A stretch of DNA of 64,000 nucleotides from Dermatophagoides farinae (GCF_024713945.1 NC_134682.1:2790001-2854000); one strand, 5' to 3'; positions 52,623 through 63,822 are shown, numbered from the stretch's first letter. Notes: a model not told the origin generated them from the letters alone. Made by a program: numbers and translations.

Positions 52623-54635
52623 TTTTAATTTGAAATTTATAGAAAAAAAATTCAAAATTCAATTTAAATTTTTTAAAATTTACTCAAATGAATTGTTTTA
52701 AACCTGATGATGATGATGATGATGTGATGATGCTCACACAATTCGATTATGCGAGAATGATTTTTACCAAAAAAAAAAACACGATATTTACTAATCGAAT
52801 AAATTTGAACATTTCATTTATGGATTTGCCATGAGCGATAATTAGATGGTTAATGAAATTCGTTTTTTTTTCCAACCATCCTTTTGATGGTCATTCATTT
52901 GAAATTCATTTGGTTTTTTCATTTTTATTATTATGATGATGATGTACATTATTCATTTTCCATAATGATGATGATCTACCATTGCAGTGGCCCATGGTCA
53001 AACGAAATTTTTCTCTCTCTATTTTCATTCAACGGTGGGGGGTGGGGAAGCAATTCATCTTAATGGGCTAAAATTTTAAATTTATTTCAACATCAAATAA
53101 TAATACTTTTATCTTTATTCAAATTATACATTCATCCATCTTTATGATGATGGTCAATTTGACCTTGTTGTTTATACTTTTCAAATAAATCGACTACAAT
53201 ACATGTTTGTATTGGTCAATTTTCTGTTTGTTTATTTTAAATTTTAAAACATCTATATCTATAATATATTGTGAATTATCAACATGTTATTCTGATTCGA
53301 TTGTTTATCATAATAATGCACCGGTGGTGCATTTAATAAAAAAAATTGACAAATATTCAATGATTAATCATCATTGATAGAAACAAAACAAAATTTTCAA
53401 TTTCACATTTCATGATAAACAATTGAATATAAATTGGTAAAGTGCTACATTGAATACAAATTGTTGCTATCCAAGTAAAAAAAAAGAGAGAAAGATTTCA
53501 AATGTAATGCGCATTTTGATGACAGAATTATAACCGTTTTTTTTATTATTATATAGACTGAATGCTATGTCATTTTATTCCCTTTTCCCTTCAACGTCGT
53601 CGTCGTTGTTGTTGTTGTTGCTGTGGTGGTTGTGTTGTTTGATCCAAATTGGCCAAAACTAAAACAAAACAAAAAGGAAAGGAAAATCGAGCAACACCAT
53701 GTTGTATATATGGTGGTATGAAAAAAAAACGTAATTTTCAAACAACCACGATAGGGTTAGGTGATTCGTTTATTATCATTTGACTATTGGATTTTGTGTT
53801 TGTGTCAAAAAAAAAAAAAAAATTGTTGTCAATTCTGACACACACACACACACCAAATAAAATCTTTCACAAACAATAAATTGTCCTTTTTTGTCGTGTG
53901 TGTGTTGTTCGTGAAGAATTTTCAACTTTTTTTTTTTGATTGACAATACAGGTTTTCACAAGGTGTTTTTTTTTTGTTTGTTGACTTTCAACGTTTTTAA
54001 TGTTTTGTGTATTCGATTCGATTGTTATTTATTTTTGTGCGTGTATATATTGTGGCTACATAATAGGCCAAAATACACCGGCTAATATAAATAAAAACTT
54101 GATTTTGACAACGATGACGCGAACGAAAAAAATCAAATGACGGTAATGATCACTGAATACTATCAATACCTGCCTGCCTGCCTGCCTATATATAATGGAA
54201 GATCTGATCAAATATCATTTGTGGTTAAATATCGAATTTTTCTTTTTTTGACATTAATCAATCAATATTTGTTCGTTAATTTTCTTTTTTGTTTTGTTTT
54301 GTTTTTTCTTAGTGACATTTTATTATTATACATCAAAGTAATTCTAAAACACATGTGTACATTGGTGTTTAAATTTAAAATTTCTCTCTTTTTTTTTGTC
54401 CAATTCATTCACATTCAATATAAATATATTAATTAAATTGGTCATCTTTGATCTTTATCGTCGTCGGTCTTCCTTGTTTTCATTTTTAGATTTTCCGTTT
54501 TTTTTTCTTTCATTGGATTTTTATTTTTGGGTGATAAAAATTTTTTTTCTCATCCACTAATACTTGTTTGCAATCCTCATCATCATCATCATCATCGTTA
54601 CTGACTATTATCATCATCATCACCGAGTTCACAAG
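52623..54635. other. 2 kb intergenic region
   Basis: (ATG)n near 52708, (CA)n near 53844, (GTT)n near 53604 and many A/T runs. A frame at 54137-54436 is rich in Phe, Ile and Leu from T-rich DNA and has no family signal. The end may contain the transcription start of the ABCG gene. Confidence 0.5.
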
Positions 54636-55198
54636 GTAAGTTCATTTCCCTTTTTTTTCATTTTTTATGCTTTCATAAATCCTAATCACACACACACACA
54701 CAAACGCACATACAAATTCATCTCTTGATGATGACAATACAAAATACAATACAATGATGAAGATCATCATCATCATAATTATATGAACAACAAAATGGGA
54801 AAAAAAAGAAAAGAAAATTTATTGTCTTGGTCAAGTCTTTAATATAGAAAAAAAAAATTTTTTTTTCCTAGTACAATGATTCATCAATCGTAGGACGTTC
54901 TATTGCATCCATGATGACAATAATAATAATAATGATGATTGTTATATAGGAATTGTAGGAAAATTTTCAGGTCTATCCATATGATGATGATGATAATGAT
55001 GACTAAATGATAATGGTCATGGCATTGTAGAGAATCATTCATTTTTTTTCCTTGATAATTTCTGTTTTTTCTTTTCTTTTTTTTTCGCAAGACGGTTGTT
55101 GTTTTATTGTTTGAATTTTTTTTCTGTTTCCTTTCATTTTTATTTTTATTTTTATATTTCATCGTTCATTCGTTGTTTGTTTGTTGAATAAATTTCAG
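54636..55198 (+). other. Possible 5' UTR intron of the ABCG gene
   Basis: A good donor (acaag|GTAAGT at 54636) and a good acceptor (aatttcag ending at 55198) bracket 563 nt of repeat-rich DNA, 23 nt before the ABCG start codon. This arrangement suggests a leader intron. It is inference from the two sites only. Confidence 0.4.
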
Positions 55199-55221
55199 TA
55201 GTCAAGTAGCGACCATCAACC

Positions 55222-57553
55222 ATGGAACCTATAGTGATCGATCCACAATCATCATCTTTAGTATCAATAAAGAAAAAGAAGAAGAATGATCCATTAGAAA
55301 AGAGACAATCATTGAAAATGAATCCAATTAATATTGATAAAAATAATATTAAAAAAATTGAAAATGAAGCCATCCATTTTTATTGGAAAAATCTTTCATA
55401 TAAAACGGCTAAGAATAAAATTCTGGTCAATAATTTAAGTGGTCATCTTCAAAGTGGTTATTTGACCGCCATTCTTGGTCCAAGTGGATCTGGGAAAACA
55501 ACGTTATTTGAATGCTTAGCTAAACGTCGTATAAAAGGTATGACAGGACAAACATGGGTATCCAGTTCAATTAGGTAAGTGGCTTTTATTTTAAATCAAT
55601 TTTTTTTGTTTGTTCATCTAATTCGTGATTGATTAATTTTTTTTCACAATCACTTAGTGATTTTAAAGAGGTTCGCATCATCTATAATCCACAAAAAGAT
55701 TTTCTATTCTCTGTATTATCTATACGTGAAAATCTCAACTATGCATGTCAATTACAACGTTATTGCGGCCGTAATATTGATATACTTAATGATAATACAA
55801 TCAATGATGATGGTGATGTTAAATTATTGGATGCATCGAAATATGATTGCCATAAAGTGGAAGAAATTATTGATCAATTAGGTCTTACACAATGTGCTGA
55901 TGTACGTGTGAGTAATTGCAGTGGTGGTCAAAAGAAACGTCTTTCGATAGCATTGGAATTGATATTTTCACCTAACGTTTTGTTATTGGATGAACCGACT
56001 ACAGGATTAGATTCTGTATCATCATTACAGCTTGTACAGTTATTGAAAACGATGGTTAAAAATAATCCAATCATCATCTGTGCTACAATTCATCAACCAT
56101 CGGCTAAATTATTTTCATATTTTGATGATCTTTATGTTATATCAACATTTGGTACATGTATCTATCGTGGTCCAGGTAACCAGGTTCTGGATCATTTTCA
56201 AAGTTTTGGCCTTAATTGTCCCGTCTTTCATAACATATCAGATTTTGTACTTGAAATTGCTAGTGGCCTTTATGGTGATGAGGTATGATTTTTGTTTACA
56301 GAATTATAATTATATAAATTAATTTGTTTTTTATATTCATTAGATCATCTATAAACTAACGGATGCTGAAGCATCACAAGAATTGATTGATCAGAATAAA
56401 TATCAAGTAAATGTTAATGTTGATCGAGCACTTTCGAAAGAAATGGCATTCGATCAGATACAATCATCATGGGCATTGTTTAAACGTTCATCATTGATAT
56501 CGTATCGTGAACCATTCAACTATGCTCTCAGATCATTTGGTCTATTGATGTTAATGGCAGTACGGCTTGTATTGAAAAATCGGCAATCCACATTGATCGA
56601 TAATGAATGTTTCAATTCAACACGTTTTGCCAAGAAATTCATTGAAATGGGATCTAATCCAGAAAACTATAAAATTACTGCATTTCTAAGCCGTGACATT
56701 ATATTGTTAATCACTTCGGTAATGTTTACGGTTATCATTAGTTTGGTACCATCATTGATGCTGTTTCCTCTTGAACTGTCAGTATTCATCAAAGTAAGTT
56801 TTTATCATTGTTTATTATCGATTTTATTCATTAATTTTTCCATCTCTCTCTCTCTCTCTATAGGAACATTCCAACAAATGGTACACACGATGGTCATATT
56901 ATGTATCGAAATCATTTTCGGATATACCACCAACATTGATATTTCCATTAATATATGCAGTGTTTACTTGGTTTCTGGTTGAATCACCACCCGGAATCTG
57001 GCGTTTTTTCATCTACATTTCATTGATCATTTCAACCAGTTTACTTGCCCATAGTTTCGCTATGGTCATATCAATACATTTTATTAACAATACGATTGCT
57101 GCATTAATTTGTGGTGCAATGTTATTCGTACCGTTTTTCATATTTAGTGGTTTTGTTATACCGGTCAACAAATTGCCTTATTATGTACGGCCATTTACTT
57201 ATCTATCCGTTTATAAGCTTTCAATTGAAGCCGTTTTGATTATATTCTATGGATTTGGTCGCTGTAATCCGGATCATACAGGTTTATCATTATCGGATTT
57301 TACCAAATATTTTGGTGATTCAATTATGAATATAACCACCTGTATGGAACAATTAACATCATTACCACCCGTTCAATATATAATTGATGGTTTTAACAAT
57401 GAAATCAAAACAATTAATCAATCTATCATTTTGAGCCGTTTCGATCTGGATAATATTGATTTATTTATCAATTTTGGTTTTATCATTTCATACATAATTA
57501 TATTACGTGTATTTGCATATGTCATATTAATGTCGAAAAGTATTGCCAAATGA
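55222..57553 (+). CDS. ABCG-family half-transporter (white/ABCG1-4 type architecture)
   Basis: ABCG half-transporters dimerise and move lipids, sterols, pigments or xenobiotics. Four exons, 55222-55574, 55658-56282, 56344-56793 and 56864-57553, give 705 aa. The ABC domain comes first: Walker A GPSGSGKTT, signature NCSGGQKKR, Walker B VLLLDEPTTGLDS and H-loop ATIHQPS. The membrane domain follows with about six helices, including the conserved SYREPFNY connecting region and FFIFSGFVIP before the extracellular loop. That loop has three cysteines in its larger part. The N-terminus is lysine-rich. The last intron ends in a long CT tract. I cannot choose the subfamily member. A second ABCG gene begins at 63823 in the same orientation. 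Confidence 0.92.
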
Positions 57554-57864
57554 TTGATATTTACAAAATTGAATTTTTTTCCCGAAAGAATTTCGAAATG
57601 TTATTCTGTCATTCTGGTAAATTGATATATTGAGATTTTAAAGAATAAAATTTTATCACAAAAAAAACGAAAATTTTAAATTGTCGTCACTTCAATTGAT
57701 TTCGATTCATCGCAGTTCATCAAATCAATGAATTTTGTAGCAATGAATGGCGCTATTTAAATAATTCGAATTTCGATACAATCGATTGTTTACGATTGTG
57801 AGTGGTTTTCATGCGCGTTTTTTTAATGATTGGATGATCAAAATTTTCAATTATAATTTAAAAG
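57554..57864. other. Spacer between ABCG and DBR1
   Basis: 311 nt with an AATAAA near 57645 for ABCG and presumably the DBR1 promoter. No gene was seen. Confidence 0.6.
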
Positions 57865-59226
57865 ATGAAGATTGCCGTTGTCGGATGTCTACATGGAGAA
57901 TTGGACATTGTCTATCAGCAAATTGAAAATTTTGAAAAAAGTAAAAACATTATTATCGATTTAGTGCTAATATGTGGTGATGTTCAAACAATTCGAAATG
58001 AAAATGATTTTAAATGTTTAGCTGTACCGCCAAAATATCGCCGTCTTGGCGATTTTCATCAGTACTATTTTGGTGATAAAATTATTCCAAAATTAACATT
58101 GTTCATTGGTGGTAATCATGAAGCATCGAATTATCTTCAAACATTACCGTATGGCGGTTGGGTGGCGCCCAACATGTATTACCTTGGATATTGTTCAGTC
58201 ATTAGATTTGGACCATTACGAATCGGTGGAATCTCCGGTATATTCAAACAACATGATGCTAAATTAGGACATTTTGAATGTTTGCCATATGATCAGGGAA
58301 CAATGCGATCAATATATCATATGCGAGAAATGGAAATCTATAAATTACTTCAATTACCTCGAACAGATAATTATAAAAATCAATTGCTCGATATTTTCAT
58401 GTCACATGATTGGCCCATAAACATTCATCAATGTGCAACCGAACGTAATTTGAATAATCTTTTGAATCGTAAACCATTCTTTCGTCAGGAAATTGAACAA
58501 TGTCGTCTTGGTAATCCATTACTTCAACCATTAGTTCATCATTTCAAACCGAAATATTGGTTCGCTGCACATTTACATGTAGGATTCAATGTGACTGTAA
58601 CACATTCTAATTCACAAGAACAGGTATCTAGTGAATCGAATCAATCGCTGCCCGTAATTGAAACGCAATTTCAAGCATTAGATAAAGTTTTACCAAGAAG
58701 GTATTTTCTACATATTGAAGATATCAAAATCGATCAAGATAATAATGTAGTCAACGATTCATTGAAGTTTGAATATGATCCAGAATGGTTAGCCGTATTG
58801 AAAAAAACCGATCACCTTTGGAAAGGATCTCGTGAACAGATAAATGGAATCAACATTTTCAATTGTGCTAATGAAATTGAAATTACTCAGAATGATCTCG
58901 ATGAAATTGCTAAACAATTTTCAGATGGTGATTTTTCCATACCAAATAATTTTCAACCATGTAAACCAGTATTGGATCGTACAAATGATTCAGATGCATC
59001 AAGAAAAATCAACTATACAAATCCACAGACAACTAGCTTTTGTTCAAAGCTAGGAATCTGGGATCCTAACGAAATATTCATAGAACAAAAAGCTGATGAC
59101 GTAAAAAATCCTGATGAAATTGATCTCGACTCTAGTAATGATGAAGATGACGATTTAGATAAATCATCAAATAATAAACGTATGAAATCTGATATGTTTT
59201 TCATTGACACAAAGGGTACACTTTAA
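57865..59226 (+). CDS. DBR1: RNA lariat debranching enzyme DBR1, single exon
   Basis: DBR1 hydrolyses the 2'-5' bond of intron lariats in the nucleus so they can be degraded and intron-hosted snoRNAs can be processed. The gene is one uninterrupted frame of 453 aa. Metallophosphoesterase motifs in order: GCLHGELD (the DBR1 variant of the usual GDxH, with Cys before His), ICGDVQTIRNENDF, GGNHEASNYLQTLPYGGWVA, GISGIFKQHD, SHDWP and AAHLHVGF. The C-terminal 200 residues include the family block LAVLKKTDHLWKG and end in an acidic/serine stretch (SSNDEDDDLDKSSNN). Length is near the family norm (about 450-550). The start codon immediately precedes the first motif. Confidence 0.96.
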   Translation: MKIAVVGCLHGELDIVYQQIENFEKSKNIIIDLVLICGDVQTIRNENDFKCLAVPPKYRRLGDFHQYYFGDKIIPKLTLFIGGNHEASNYLQTLPYGGWVAPNMYYLGYCSVIRFGPLRIGGISGIFKQHDAKLGHFECLPYDQGTMRSIYHMREMEIYKLLQLPRTDNYKNQLLDIFMSHDWPINIHQCATERNLNNLLNRKPFFRQEIEQCRLGNPLLQPLVHHFKPKYWFAAHLHVGFNVTVTHSNSQEQVSSESNQSLPVIETQFQALDKVLPRRYFLHIEDIKIDQDNNVVNDSLKFEYDPEWLAVLKKTDHLWKGSREQINGINIFNCANEIEITQNDLDEIAKQFSDGDFSIPNNFQPCKPVLDRTNDSDASRKINYTNPQTTSFCSKLGIWDPNEIFIEQKADDVKNPDEIDLDSSNDEDDDLDKSSNNKRMKSDMFFIDTKGTL

Positions 59227-59722
59227 ACGTAATCATCACTATCATTTGATTTTTTTTATGTAAATAACTATGAATAGAAAAAAAAATTTATGAAAATTCA
59301 AAGATTTAATCAAGGACATTTTTCGAAATTTTTTCAAATGGCATTTTATTCGAACGTTTAACTAAAAAAAACTGCCAAACCTGTCCACAATCAATAAACA
59401 AAAATAAAAATAAAAACAAAAATAAAAACAAAAAATAAAAATAAAAAAATTCACCATGTTTGTAGATATTTATTCGTAATGAAAAAATGTCTTCCATGGA
59501 ATCACGTCAAGTAGAGATTGCGTTTGATTATTGCAGATTTATCAAATCTTTGTATATTTGGCGCGAAAGGAGAAAGTTGGATTCCCACTAAGAAACTTTA
59601 TTTTATTTTTTATATAAACCCTCGAATCGTTAATTCATTTTTTCATTCATTCATTTTCAATTTATATTCTTCATAAATCGATTATAAGACAAGCTTTTCA
59701 CTCATTTATCAACTATTCAACG
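59227..59722. other. Spacer between DBR1 and the second TLC gene
   Basis: Contains an unusual run of A-rich units near 59398-59448 (aaaataaaaa and aaaacaaaaa alternating). No gene was recognised. It should hold the promoter of the TLC gene. Confidence 0.55.
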
Positions 59723-60691
59723 ATGGCTAATTATATCAATCAAAATTTAAATCTATTGAATGATTCTTATCATATAATAATGATGCAATATTATAACCAA
59801 TCTTGTCGACCATTTTGGTTGGATCTTCGACAAACAACATTCGATTCATTTCGATTGAACAATTATTTTTTTGCTGAAATTTTATCCATCGTAATGGTAA
59901 CCTGTATTGTTTGGAACTTACGTCATTCATGGTTTGAAAGATTTATTGATAATTTGATTGCCAATAAAATTCTTATTCCAGAAGATCGAAATAAGTTTGA
60001 TGAAAATTTTTGGACCTTCATACATCGTATTATACTATTTCTGTTTGCATGGAAAATTGTATCCGAAACCGATGATTTTATCAATATTGGCAATTACAAT
60101 AAAACCATTCCGACACAGATTAAATTATTTTTCCTGTTTGACATTTGTGAATATATTCGTTCAGCAATAGAATTAATTGTTGGCTGTAAAAAATATAAAG
60201 ATAATTTGATATTCTTTATGCATCATATGGTTGTCATAATATGTTTAACATTGACATACATGGTACGACAACATTTACTTGCGGTACTATCCATATACAT
60301 CTTAGAATGGAGCACGATTTTTGTATTTATGCGTTCTATTCTTAAATTAAAATTTTCTCGATTACAATGTTCAATGGCCAGTTATAATAACATATTTCGA
60401 ACAATATGGTTTTTTGTAACGCTAACTGTTTGGATACCAAATAGATTATATAAATATCCTTTTTTCATGATACCACTTGCAGGTGATACAGCACAAAAGC
60501 ATTGTCAACTGGAAACATTATCCACTATAATCATCGCTTACAGCCTATTGTATATTATCTACTTGATAAATTTTTATTGGACATTTTTATTGTTCAAAAG
60601 TGTATACATCATACACCAACGTGGAATAGAAAACTTTGAAGATTACCGAGATACAGATGTATTAGTAGAAAATAAAAAAAATTGTAAATAA
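59723..60691 (+). CDS. Second divergent TLC-domain (ceramide-synthase-like) protein, single exon
   Basis: An intronless 322-aa multipass protein, clearly related to the product of 24731-25759. Shared landmarks are the R..F.....F...I......W K block (NKFDENFWTFI ... FAWKI), MHHMVVIICLTLTYM, a RSILKLKF segment like the other's KILLKLQL, and the NRLYKYP motif (NRLFIYP in the paralogue). Six or so membrane helices are visible. The His-His pair of the Lag1 motif is kept. The usual downstream His-Asp pair is replaced (SIYILEWSTIF), as in the paralogue. It may be an inactive or functionally changed TLC protein. Its stop lies only 34 nt from the RPL10 stop on the other strand, so 3' UTRs very likely overlap. 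Confidence 0.75.
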   Translation: MANYINQNLNLLNDSYHIIMMQYYNQSCRPFWLDLRQTTFDSFRLNNYFFAEILSIVMVTCIVWNLRHSWFERFIDNLIANKILIPEDRNKFDENFWTFIHRIILFLFAWKIVSETDDFINIGNYNKTIPTQIKLFFLFDICEYIRSAIELIVGCKKYKDNLIFFMHHMVVIICLTLTYMVRQHLLAVLSIYILEWSTIFVFMRSILKLKFSRLQCSMASYNNIFRTIWFFVTLTVWIPNRLYKYPFFMIPLAGDTAQKHCQLETLSTIIIAYSLLYIIYLINFYWTFLLFKSVYIIHQRGIENFEDYRDTDVLVENKKNCK

Positions 60692-60725
60692 AAATTTTTT
60701 TTTATTGATTTTGAATTCAAACAAA

Positions 60726-61713
60726 TTAATTTACTCCATGCAATTGTTCCTGAATTCGAACCCAATCGGAAAATGGGCCACGATTCGGTTTGTAATAGCA
60801 TGTAACACCATTTGGAACCAATCGGCCATCGGAACGCATCTGTTCATAATCTTTCAGGTCCCATTTAGTGAATCCCCATTTTCTTGATACGGCAATCTTT
60901 TGTCGGCCAGGGAACTTGAATTTGGCACGACGAAGTGCTTCAATAACATTCTCTTTGTGCTGTTCTTTGGCTCGTACCGAGATGATCACCTGGCCAATGT
61001 GTACACGGGCAACTGTTCCTAATGGTTTACCAAATGCACCACGCATACCGGTCTGAAGTCGATCAGCACCGGCACATGATAACATTTTATTGATCCGTAA
61101 TACATGGAACGGATGAGCACGAATACGAACATGGAAGGCATCTTTGCCGCACATTTTTACCTATTTAATGAGCAAAAAAAAACATGTTAGTAACCAATTG
61201 CATCTGAGAACAATTAAAGGAAAAATTCTTATTCCAAGATGAGAGTATGATCACTATGATTATCTATCAGACTTAATTTCTCGAATAAAATCAAGCTTAA
61301 AAGCTTTGTCTATTCTAGAACTCAATAGTCTGAATACTGGAATTATTGATTGATGATAACTTACCAAGTATTTGTTGGCACAAATACGAGCAGCTTCCAA
61401 TGCTTCGCTTGAAATTTGTTCGAATTCCTTTATTGAAAGAAAAAATTCAATCAATCATCGTAATGATCATTTAAAGATTTATAAACATACATTTGAAATC
61501 AAATGAACGCATAGCGGAAATTCATCGACACGTGCTTTTTTACGGCCTAAATCGAAAATGCGAATCTTTGCATCTGGGACACCACGACAGAAACGTGATT
61601 TTGGATATGGTTTGTTTTTACAATACCGATAGCTATAATCATAAAATTTCAATGTAAAATAATTTTCAAAATTTTCAAATCAAAACTTACCAACGAGCTG
61701 GTCGACGTCCCAT
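60726..61713 (-). CDS. RPL10: Ribosomal protein uL16 (RPL10, QM)
   Basis: RPL10 is the large-subunit protein at the peptidyl-transferase/P-site region that is added late, in the cytoplasm. Four minus-strand exons, 61713-61691, 61632-61491, 61427-61365 and 61160-60726, give 220 aa; human is 214. The sequence follows the family almost throughout: [104 protein letters not shown] and KWGFTKW. The first exon is only 23 nt. Introns 1 and 2 are 58 and 63 nt, but intron 3 is 204 nt and holds a likely H/ACA snoRNA. It is head to head with LSM8. Confidence 0.98.
61182..61334 (-). ncRNA. Probable H/ACA-box snoRNA in RPL10 intron 3
   Basis: Read on the minus strand, the intron folds into the H/ACA pattern. 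Hairpin 1 has a lower stem TCAGACT (61333-61327) with AGTCTGA (61273-61267) and a pocket of 6 and 4 nt. Its upper stem is TTCT/AGAA, one mismatch, then seven pairs (GAATAGA with TTTATTC). The H box AGATAA (61265-61260) fits ANANNA. Hairpin 2 has a lower stem AGTGATC (61255-61249) with GGTTACT (61195-61189), a pocket of 7 and 5 nt, and an upper stem CATCT/AGATG. An ACA box (61187-61185) lies one base after the stem and three bases from the presumed end. The upper stems sit 12-13 nt before the H and ACA boxes, close to the rule for pseudouridine guides. Vertebrate RPL10 also hosts an H/ACA snoRNA (SNORA70). The guide target is not identified. Confidence 0.65.
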
Positions 61714-61979
61714 TTTAAGACCAAAAAAAACCAAAATTTACAAAAAAAACGAAATTTTCACACACAACACACACGTCGAAATGAGAGAAACGGAAACCTT
61801 CAAACAAGCACGAAACAAAACACACGCGCACACAATCACCCCTCAATCCCCCATAAATCGTTCATAAAGAACGTAAATTAGAAAAAACTCAACAACGTTT
61901 TGAATCGTGTGTTGACTTTTATAACCGTTTGATTTTTCTAATTTGAATTTTTTTTTACCAAAAAAAAGATTCCTCAATT
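61714..61979. promoter_or_regulatory. Bidirectional promoter between RPL10 and LSM8
   Basis: Only 266 nt separate the two head-to-head start codons. The central part (about 61765-61890) is more GC-rich and less repetitive, with CA/CG-containing sequence (acacacgcgcacac) and a C-rich tcacccctcaatccccc stretch. Both promoters must lie here. No TATA element is obvious. Confidence 0.5.
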
Positions 61980-62493
61980 ATGGCAAACAATTTGGAAAGT
62001 TATGTCGGAAGTAAGTCATCTAATTAGTGATTAAATTCTGAATTGAAATATAATTTTTTTTCTTCGTGAAAATTTACCCAATAGGAACAGTTTCTGTTAT
62101 TACGGTTGATGGTCGTCAAATTGTCGTATGTATCATTCTTTTTTTTCGGATTTATTGACCAATTTTTATATTTTTAAAACTGTTACAGGGTACATTAAAA
62201 GGATTTGATCAGACAATTAATATAATCATGGAAGAATGTCATGAACGTGTCTACAGTGTTTCGGCTGGCGTTGAACAAGTTTTTCTTGGACTCTACATTA
62301 TTCGTGGTGATAATGTGTATGTTACTTTTATATATAGAATTTATTCCTTTCTTCAAATAAAATTCTAATTATGATTTTTATTTTTTTTGATTATGAATTC
62401 AGGGCTGTCGTTGGTGAAATCGATGAAGAGTTGGACAAAAAAGTCAACTATTTAATAATACGAGCCGAACCATTAAATCCTGTTGTACATTAA
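61980..62493 (+). CDS. LSM8: U6 snRNA-associated Sm-like protein LSM8
   Basis: LSM8 is the subunit that defines the nuclear LSM2-8 ring, which binds the U6 snRNA 3' end. Four short exons, 61980-62010, 62085-62125, 62189-62316 and 62403-62493, give 96 aa, the same length as human. The Sm1 motif spans VSVITVDGRQIVGTLKGFDQ and continues to TINIIMEECHERV. The Sm2 motif is LGLYIIRGDNVAVVGEID. The C-terminus RAEPLNPVVH is LSM8-specific. Exon 3 could end at either of two nearby GT sites; the one after aatgt restores the GDNV reading. Confidence 0.97.
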
Positions 62494-62749
62494 CTGCAAT
62501 GTGTTTTTTTTATTGAATGATTGATATTCGACATTTATTTTTAATTCTATATAAAGCTCGTAACTTTGTATTGAAAAATTGTCAATCATGTGTAAATATA
62601 AGTATATACCGACAATAGAGAATAATAAAGAATTTTACAATTTTAATAAATTGCGATACTTCATCTTTGAATTTCTCACCACATATGTTTCTGATTGTAA
62701 TTCGAAACTAAATTGTTTTTCATTCATAAATTTGAATGATTTTTTAAAA

Positions 62750-63307
62750 ATGATTCACTTAAAAAGGATAATATCTGTATCATTGTATCCGTTGCAAATA
62801 ATACGACAACGAACAGCTTTGACTACTAATCTATTGATATCGAATGGTCATCATCGAAGACTTCAATCAACTAAAACCGAAAATAACAATGTTGAAGATG
62901 ATAGCAAACCAATTCAATATACAAAAAGTAAAGCTTTCCGTTACAAAGCATATGAAAATTTTAGAGGTAAAAATAAAATTATTATAACGTAGAAAATTTT
63001 GATTTTGATATTTTTCATCTATATAACAGAAATAGAAAATGAAGAATCCACTGTACCACCATACAATAATATTGCCATAAAATTATCATTCGCTATATTT
63101 TTAATCTATTTTCTTGCATTACGTGAACCAAACGATATCGATGATCTATTATCAAGAGACTTGTTTGAAATTGTTCCTGAATTAGAGATACCAATGCTTG
63201 AAGCCGATATGAAACGATTAGAACAACAAGGAATCAATGTGGATGATTTGAAACAAAAATTAAATGAATTAAAACGTTTAGAAAAGGAAAAAGAAAAGCA
63301 ATCATAG
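62750..63307 (+). CDS. UQCC4: UQCC4/CCSMST1-like mitochondrial respiratory assembly protein
   Basis: UQCC4 (C16orf91, formerly CCSMST1) is a small inner-membrane protein linked to complex III assembly. Two exons, 62750-62966 and 63030-63307, give 164 aa. The N-terminus (MIHLKRIISVSLYPLQIIRQ) is basic and hydroxylated, as expected of a transit peptide. The family hallmark KPIQYTKSKA matches KPIQFSSSKA of the human protein as I remember it. A single membrane helix (IKLSFAIFLIYFLAL) is followed by REPNDIDDLL and EIVPELE, parallel to the human REE...VPE region. The C-terminus extends into a Lys/Glu-rich coiled segment absent from the human form. The frame is open upstream of 62750, but the ATG there gives the best targeting sequence. 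It follows LSM8 by 256 nt. Confidence 0.75.
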
Positions 63308-63822
63308 AAAATTTACGAAGCTAATTTCAAGTTATTACAATTTATGCCTAATCATTAAAGATATACTTTGTATCCATTGCCATGTCAATAATAAACTTGT
63401 TTACTAATTTAATTCTGTCAATATGGAAGATTGATTTAATAATCATTTTCATATGATCAAAGAGGGTATCGAAAAAAAATTGTATTTATTTTGAATGCAA
63501 TAAATGTAAAAAAAGAGTTAAACTGGCCTTGATTAATAATCAGTTAACGGTGAAATGAAAACTTTGAATGACATCATAGCCAAATAAAGATGACATCAAT
63601 ACAATTTGTTGATTGATAAACATCTTATTTTAAACATAGATGAAGCAATGAAATTTGCATAAAAAATTCAGATTCCTTTGAATGCAAAAAAAAAAATATG
63701 AAATTGATAGTGTCGAAAAAAAACGGCAATCACACTGAAATTTTATGAACAGTATAGTTATTGATTAGGATTCAGTGTGGTTGATAAAATGCATATCATT
63801 TTAATTTGAAGACAAAATAAAC
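63308..63822. other. Spacer before the second ABCG gene
   Basis: Contains AATAAA sites near 63389 and 63499 for the UQCC4-like transcript and the promoter of the ABCG gene. No gene was seen. Confidence 0.55.

Noticed and set aside
54137-54436. 99-codon frame rich in Phe, Ile and Leu
   Set aside because: A by-product of T-rich DNA; no splice partner and no recognisable motif.
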